Assembly: GCA_910586445.1 (NCBI GenBank)
Contig: CAJUHV010000004.1
Span: forward strand, 1 to 64,000
Source: an uncultured Eubacterium sp.
GTDB lineage: Bacteria > Bacillota > Clostridia > Lachnospirales > Lachnospiraceae
Direction: 5' to 3'
Length of the DNA: 64,000 bases
Shown: positions 60,036-64,000 of the stretch, in pieces
Layout: each line of letters begins with the position of its first letter
How positions within the stretch are numbered: the first letter of the stretch is position 1
The notes under the pieces: generated by a model
Seen by the model: only the letters and a program-made list of their open reading frames with translations
Told to the model about the DNA's origin: nothing
Databases searched by the model: none
Position numbers and translations under genes: made by a program

Positions 60036-61805
60036 TCAACTATTTTGTATTCTCTCTATATCTAAAATCATGTAAGAACAAGTTCGGGTATCCGGCGCGT
60101 CCAACTGAACCTCATAATCACTCTGCAGCTCTATGGTTATCTCTGTATCCGGCTCACATGGAATACGAAAAAAAGACTTTCCTTTTGCAAGGCTGACCGT
60201 ATCTATAGTTTCCCCATCTTTTATAATCGTCAGCTTCTGTTTCTCCAAAGTATAATAATTCACTATGATCTGGTCAGCCTCCTTTGTACGCAGCTGAAAG
60301 CTGCATACACGTTCTGTCCACCCGTCTTCATATTTTCCATTTATGAATTTGACCTGATTTCCTACAAGTCCTGTTGTCGGACAATTCTCATATGCATCCC
60401 AATATTTGTATACACTTAAATGATATTTCTGCAGAATATCTATCGAATCCATTGTCACATCAAGTGAGTGCAGCAGCGGAGTCATTCCAGATTCATCTAC
60501 AGGCATTTCATTTTTATGATCTATAAATAAATATTTCTGCATATTTTTGTAATAGTTATGGACATGCGGTGCTCTTTTTAATGCATAAAAGCTGCCAATA
60601 CAGCTGAATACACATAGGATAGAAACACTTGTCCGGCATATTATTTTTCGTATCTTTATCCCGCCTGCTGCGTAACCAAAAATCCAGACAGCCCCCGCTA
60701 ATGCTAATTTAATATGCACGTTATACCACTCATTTGAAAACCACTCCCATTCTACCTCTCTTCCCAGATACACCATTACAAAAACTCCAAACGAATACAC
60801 TATACACATCAGCGGAATCCACGAATTTACATACATTTTCGTGCTTATAAACAAATATACAGCGTAAAGAATAATGCTTAAAACCAGTGCCCCTACAAAA
60901 AGCCAGACTGTCTGATTATAGTGTGAAGATTCATGAGCGGCCCAACCGAAAACACCATTCGCATACCAAGAAAATAAACATTTCATAGTGTGAATCGGAT
61001 GACTGATCATATAGATCAGATTATGTAAAATACCAGTCCTGCTGTTCGAGCTTCTTTTTAGCACTTCATATAAGCGGTACTCTATGATATATAAAACTAC
61101 TGTCATAAAATAAGCCCCAGCAATCGCTGTTATTCTCTTTTTTACCTGATCAGAGCTCGAAATGCCTGTTTTCTTGAAAAATATTAGAAACCAGACAAGC
61201 GGTACGCCTGCAAAAGAATATAAGGTCCCAAATACATTGATGCTTATAAAAATCAGCAATATAGTTTGATAAAAATGTTTTTTAGGCAGCTGTGTACTAT
61301 TTCGCAGTTCTTCATCGATAAAAATCATTGATATTAGAAAAAATAATAACCCCAGCCTGACCTGCGTTTCCATTCCCCCTGATGAACCCTGTACAGGTGA
61401 AAAAAGAAAAAACGCTTCAGCAATCAGAAAATATATATAATTTTTTGCATGATGCAGCATTCTAAAACTAAGCCAGATGATCATTCCCCCTGTGATAAGT
61501 ACATTAATGTCATTTATAATTACATCAAACATTGTACATCCATGAAATAGTGCCAGATTAATCAAATAGAATATATTATTGGCAAGCATGCCATGTTCAC
61601 CATAACGAGATAATAAATCACTGAATTTAACATTTTCACTATAAAACAGCTCTGCCAGCGGCAGCTGGTCAAACCATGTCTGCTGCGGTACTTCAACCAT
61701 AATCAGGCTGCAGTACCGGATATAAAAGACTGCACCCAACGCCAAAATAAGAAAAACACATATCCTGCTATTGTTATGACTATCATTTTTACTATAAATA
61801 TTCAT
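60036..61805 (-). CDS. Large multi-pass membrane protein of a polysaccharide locus
   Basis: This 589-aa protein has about ten or more membrane segments in residues 15-405 and a soluble C-terminal part of about 180 residues on the outer face (VDESGMTPLLHSLDVTMDSI and beta-rich end). The layout resembles GT-C-type glycosyltransferases that add sugars to surface polymers; no catalytic motif can be named with confidence. It follows a small membrane protein by 3 bp. Confidence 0.7.
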   Translation of the reverse strand: MNIYSKNDSHNNSRICVFLILALGAVFYIRYCSLIMVEVPQQTWFDQLPLAELFYSENVKFSDLLSRYGEHGMLANNIFYLINLALFHGCTMFDVIINDINVLITGGMIIWLSFRMLHHAKNYIYFLIAEAFFLFSPVQGSSGGMETQVRLGLLFFLISMIFIDEELRNSTQLPKKHFYQTILLIFISINVFGTLYSFAGVPLVWFLIFFKKTGISSSDQVKKRITAIAGAYFMTVVLYIIEYRLYEVLKRSSNSRTGILHNLIYMISHPIHTMKCLFSWYANGVFGWAAHESSHYNQTVWLFVGALVLSIILYAVYLFISTKMYVNSWIPLMCIVYSFGVFVMVYLGREVEWEWFSNEWYNVHIKLALAGAVWIFGYAAGGIKIRKIICRTSVSILCVFSCIGSFYALKRAPHVHNYYKNMQKYLFIDHKNEMPVDESGMTPLLHSLDVTMDSIDILQKYHLSVYKYWDAYENCPTTGLVGNQVKFINGKYEDGWTERVCSFQLRTKEADQIIVNYYTLEKQKLTIIKDGETIDTVSLAKGKSFFRIPCEPDTEITIELQSDYEVQLDAPDTRTCSYMILDIERIQNS

Positions 61806-61808
61806 AAG

Positions 61809-62180
61809 CTATTCTTTATCCCGACTTTCTATATAATCATACATATCTCTGTTTTCTTTTTCCTCTGCATTATCAGGTTTAATCAAAGAAGTTATTCCTA
61901 TCATAACTGCAGTACACACAGACATAAATACTGCTGCCGCTCCGTAATGAAGATCTATCCTCCCATCGGATAAGACAACAATCTGCACTCTTCCTAACGG
62001 CTTTAATACTGCCAAAATCACAACCATATTAATAAAAGCATACGCAATAATTTTTAAAACTGCAGTAAAAATACTTTCTGCTATAAAATCCGTTCTCTCT
62101 TCCTCTTTTTCACTGCCTGCACACTTATCTTCAATTTCCGTGCGCAGCAGCCAGGTCAATACCCCGGCCCTAACATACAC
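61809..62180 (-). CDS. Small membrane protein, start region possibly frameshifted
   Basis: About 100-123 aa. It has two membrane segments (IIAYAFINMVVILAVLKPLG and AAAVFMSVCTAVMIGITSLI) and an acidic C-terminus. Function unknown. Odd start: a coupled ATG one base after the stop of the gene upstream (62194), with GGAG in place, opens MYEFMCMLGPGY and stops. The long frame begins with a GTG and has no ribosome site. A one-base slip in the G/C run near 62160-62170 would join the two. Confidence 0.6.
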   Translation of the reverse strand: MYVRAGVLTWLLRTEIEDKCAGSEKEEERTDFIAESIFTAVLKIIAYAFINMVVILAVLKPLGRVQIVVLSDGRIDLHYGAAAVFMSVCTAVMIGITSLIKPDNAEEKENRDMYDYIESRDKE

Positions 62181-62195
62181 ATAAACTCATACATA

Positions 62196-63728
62196 TTAAC
62201 TCTCCATTTTAACTTTAGACCGCTGCACAGAATCAGTCAGATTAATGTACCTGCATTCTGCAGTATTTTCCTGCAGAACAATAGCACTGTTTTCTTTTTC
62301 TGGTATGATTTCCAAAAGCTCATCCATATTATCCACAAAAGTTACATACGGAAAAGATCTATCTTCTTTAAAAAACTGGCTGAAAAAAACGTCCCAGGAA
62401 TCCTGTGTCCATCCCATCGAATTTCCCACTATATAAAAATCTTTATCAAAAACATCTTCTCCATAGCTGCCTAATGTTTCTTCATACAAAGAACCTGTCA
62501 TTGATCTCGTACCCCAATAATATAAATTCGGGTAATAGCTCTGATAATAATTTTCATATATAAATCCGATTCCCAGATAAATAAATCCGATCAGCAGCCA
62601 CCCTTTTGCTTTCCATTGTGCAGCGACATAAGAAACCATATACACCAGATATATGACAAAAGCTGCATAGGTAACATAGACCCACCTCATCTCAACCCGA
62701 ATCGTAATGCTGCTGGAAACAATACAGCAGGCTGCAAATGCCAGATATATAAGTGACTTTTTGATCTGCTCGAAATCGCGCTTTTTTAATACTAATACTA
62801 TAAATACATAAAAACATGCTAAGATCAAAATATTCTGCAGCATAATACAATAATTGATTACTGGTGAGACTGATTCAAAACCTATGCCGTTTAAATAAGC
62901 AGGCCCTGCATTTATTCCTAATATATATTGCACCTGAGACTTCATACTGCCGGCCATGCTTTTCGAATTGAATGTATCTATTATGGATGTCCCGCCTGTC
63001 CCATCTACAAAACGATTTCCAAACATGGCAATCCTGATCACAAAAAACATAGCAGCTGTTAAAATAGGCATTACAAATTTTATCATTTTTTTTAATCCAT
63101 GCTTTATAAATACAGCGGTCACAAAAACGCCGGCCAATAATACATATCTTTCATGTGTAAAAATAACCATTCCATATAGTATTTCCGCAATGTATAATGC
63201 ATGTTCACTTTCCTCCATAATATAGTTTATCAGCAGCATTAAAATACATAATGCCAGAATTAATGCCATGCTCTCCATTAATCCAAAAACTTCTGTCCAT
63301 ACATAATAAGAAAACCGTGAAATACTGTATAATACGCCGGCAAACGCAGAAAGTGATGTGCGCAGCACCAGCTTTGTTTTCTGTCCGATCAGCCTAAAAG
63401 CAATGCCTGCTACTCCGACAGCAATGCACAGATTCCATATAAATATCAGGCTGTCTAATCTCTCAAAATTTGTATCTGCGATCTGATGGGCAGCAAACAA
63501 AACGGCATAGGCAGCCGGCCTGAATTTATTAGCGCCTTTATGTACGATTGCCTCAAAGAAACTTGTATTCTTACAGACCTCATTGTAAAAATTCAGATCG
63601 TCCAGATACAGCACCCTCGTTTCATTATTGATAGGATGTTTGAACAAATAATTTACAGTAAACAATACCGCTGTCACAATTACTGCTGCTAAAAGTTTTT
63701 GAATATTTATTTTATTCATTTTCATCAT
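62196..63728 (-). CDS. Multi-pass membrane protein (DUF6056/GT-C-like)
   Basis: This 510-aa protein has about ten to twelve membrane segments between residues 12 and 400 and an outer C-terminal domain of about 100 residues (NYYWGTRSMTGSLYEETLGS-like region, then FDKDFYIVGNSMGWTQDSW). An early outside loop with LDDLNFYNEV has the acidic pair expected of GT-C enzymes. Possibly a glucosyl- or other sugar transferase for the polymer. GAGG precedes the start. Confidence 0.7.
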   Translation of the reverse strand: MMKMNKINIQKLLAAVIVTAVLFTVNYLFKHPINNETRVLYLDDLNFYNEVCKNTSFFEAIVHKGANKFRPAAYAVLFAAHQIADTNFERLDSLIFIWNLCIAVGVAGIAFRLIGQKTKLVLRTSLSAFAGVLYSISRFSYYVWTEVFGLMESMALILALCILMLLINYIMEESEHALYIAEILYGMVIFTHERYVLLAGVFVTAVFIKHGLKKMIKFVMPILTAAMFFVIRIAMFGNRFVDGTGGTSIIDTFNSKSMAGSMKSQVQYILGINAGPAYLNGIGFESVSPVINYCIMLQNILILACFYVFIVLVLKKRDFEQIKKSLIYLAFAACCIVSSSITIRVEMRWVYVTYAAFVIYLVYMVSYVAAQWKAKGWLLIGFIYLGIGFIYENYYQSYYPNLYYWGTRSMTGSLYEETLGSYGEDVFDKDFYIVGNSMGWTQDSWDVFFSQFFKEDRSFPYVTFVDNMDELLEIIPEKENSAIVLQENTAECRYINLTDSVQRSKVKMES

Positions 63729-63737
63729 TTTATGCCT

Positions 63738-63983
63738 CTATATAACAATATTATTTAGAGAAAAAATTTGTATTTCTGCACAGGAATAAACACCGCGCAG
63801 AAATTCCGCCTCATCTTTTGCACAGCAGTAAATAAGATCTGCCATTTTCAGTGTTTTTTCTTCGTCTTCCTCTTCCTCTAAATCCAGTCTGGCCAGACCG
63901 TACTGTGCTCCATTTTTACAAAGCTTTACATCTACCCTGTAGTAAAAAAGCTTCGCCTCCGTCCTATAATAAAAATACTCCAT
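63738..63983 (-). CDS. Hypothetical protein, may continue past the window
   Basis: This frame of 81 aa starts MEYFYYRTEAKLFYYRVDVK and has an acidic stretch (LDLEEEEDEEKTLK). It has no motif I recognise. It stops 10 bp before the next gene, so it belongs to the same unit. Only 17 bp lie beyond its ATG and the ribosome site is weak, so a start outside the window is possible. Confidence 0.45.
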   Translation of the reverse strand: MEYFYYRTEAKLFYYRVDVKLCKNGAQYGLARLDLEEEEDEEKTLKMADLIYCCAKDEAEFLRGVYSCAEIQIFSLNNIVI

Positions 63984-64000
63984 ATACCTGCCCGCAGCCT

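Overview
The window looks like chromosomal DNA of an endospore-forming, anaerobic Clostridia member, most likely Lachnospiraceae. The evidence is seen in the genes: an alpha/beta SASP behind a sigma-G-like promoter, YtfJ/GerW, a YlbJ-like protein, SpoVE/FtsW- and RodA-type genes, RemA, RecU, RqcH, a short HisG with HisZ, and an unusual HisA-like-HisIE fusion. Nearly every gene is on the minus strand, so operons read from high to low coordinates. No rRNA, tRNA, CRISPR array or prophage was seen.

Layout. 1-1034: a MITE end and a PD-(D/E)XK 'transposase' nuclease (+). 1062-5611: the hisZ-hisG-hisD-hisIE operon. 5869-10437: recU, an RluA-type pseudouridine synthase, a 0.7 kb spacer filled with a 16-bp tandem repeat, and a YgiQ radical SAM protein. 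10563-14924: an M23 peptidase, a divergent ylbJ-like gene, a coiled-coil protein, coaD, rsmD and cinA. 14956-20310: pgsA, rimO, rpoZ, remA, yicC and rqcH; gmk, usually next to rpoZ, is missing here. 20501-23388: the SASP, a decayed ATPase pseudogene, a DUF4143-type ATPase and a repeat-rich spacer with a 100-nt hairpin. 23389-28773: recG-DAK2-asp23, divergent rpmB, a 45-aa membrane protein and ytfJ. 28816-40103: a DUF2953 protein, Nudix, a PBP/FtsW pair with overlapping ends, a U32 peptidase, a giant repeat-bearing ZapA, ruvB and ruvA. 40157-46518: an EetB-like membrane protein, two different MITEs, an EetA-like NusG-II protein, miaB, 5-formyl-THF cyclo-ligase, DUF896, an S41 protease and a divergent apbE. 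46519-49843: a gene graveyard with decayed genes and MITE pieces around metF and a HAD phosphatase.

49859-64000 (runs off the right edge) is a surface-polysaccharide locus. It holds rfbF and rfbH (CDP-3,6-dideoxyhexose pathway), two glycosyltransferase-like proteins, large multi-pass membrane proteins, an FkbM methyltransferase, and a tightly packed trio: a two-domain HMGL-type aldolase, a TPP-dependent acetolactate-synthase-like enzyme and an SDR reductase/epimerase. My inference is that the trio makes or attaches a carbon branch on a CDP-dideoxy-4-keto sugar, or makes another unusual sugar. This is the best candidate here for a poorly described system. rfbG is not in the window.

Two further themes stand out. 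One is a TA-flanked MITE family with near-identical copies at 40.7 and 49.7 kb and fragments elsewhere, plus an unrelated 121-bp element with perfect 8-bp flanking repeats. The other is repeated expansion of short sequences, both in spacers (12-21 bp units) and inside proteins (ZapA-like and DUF2953).
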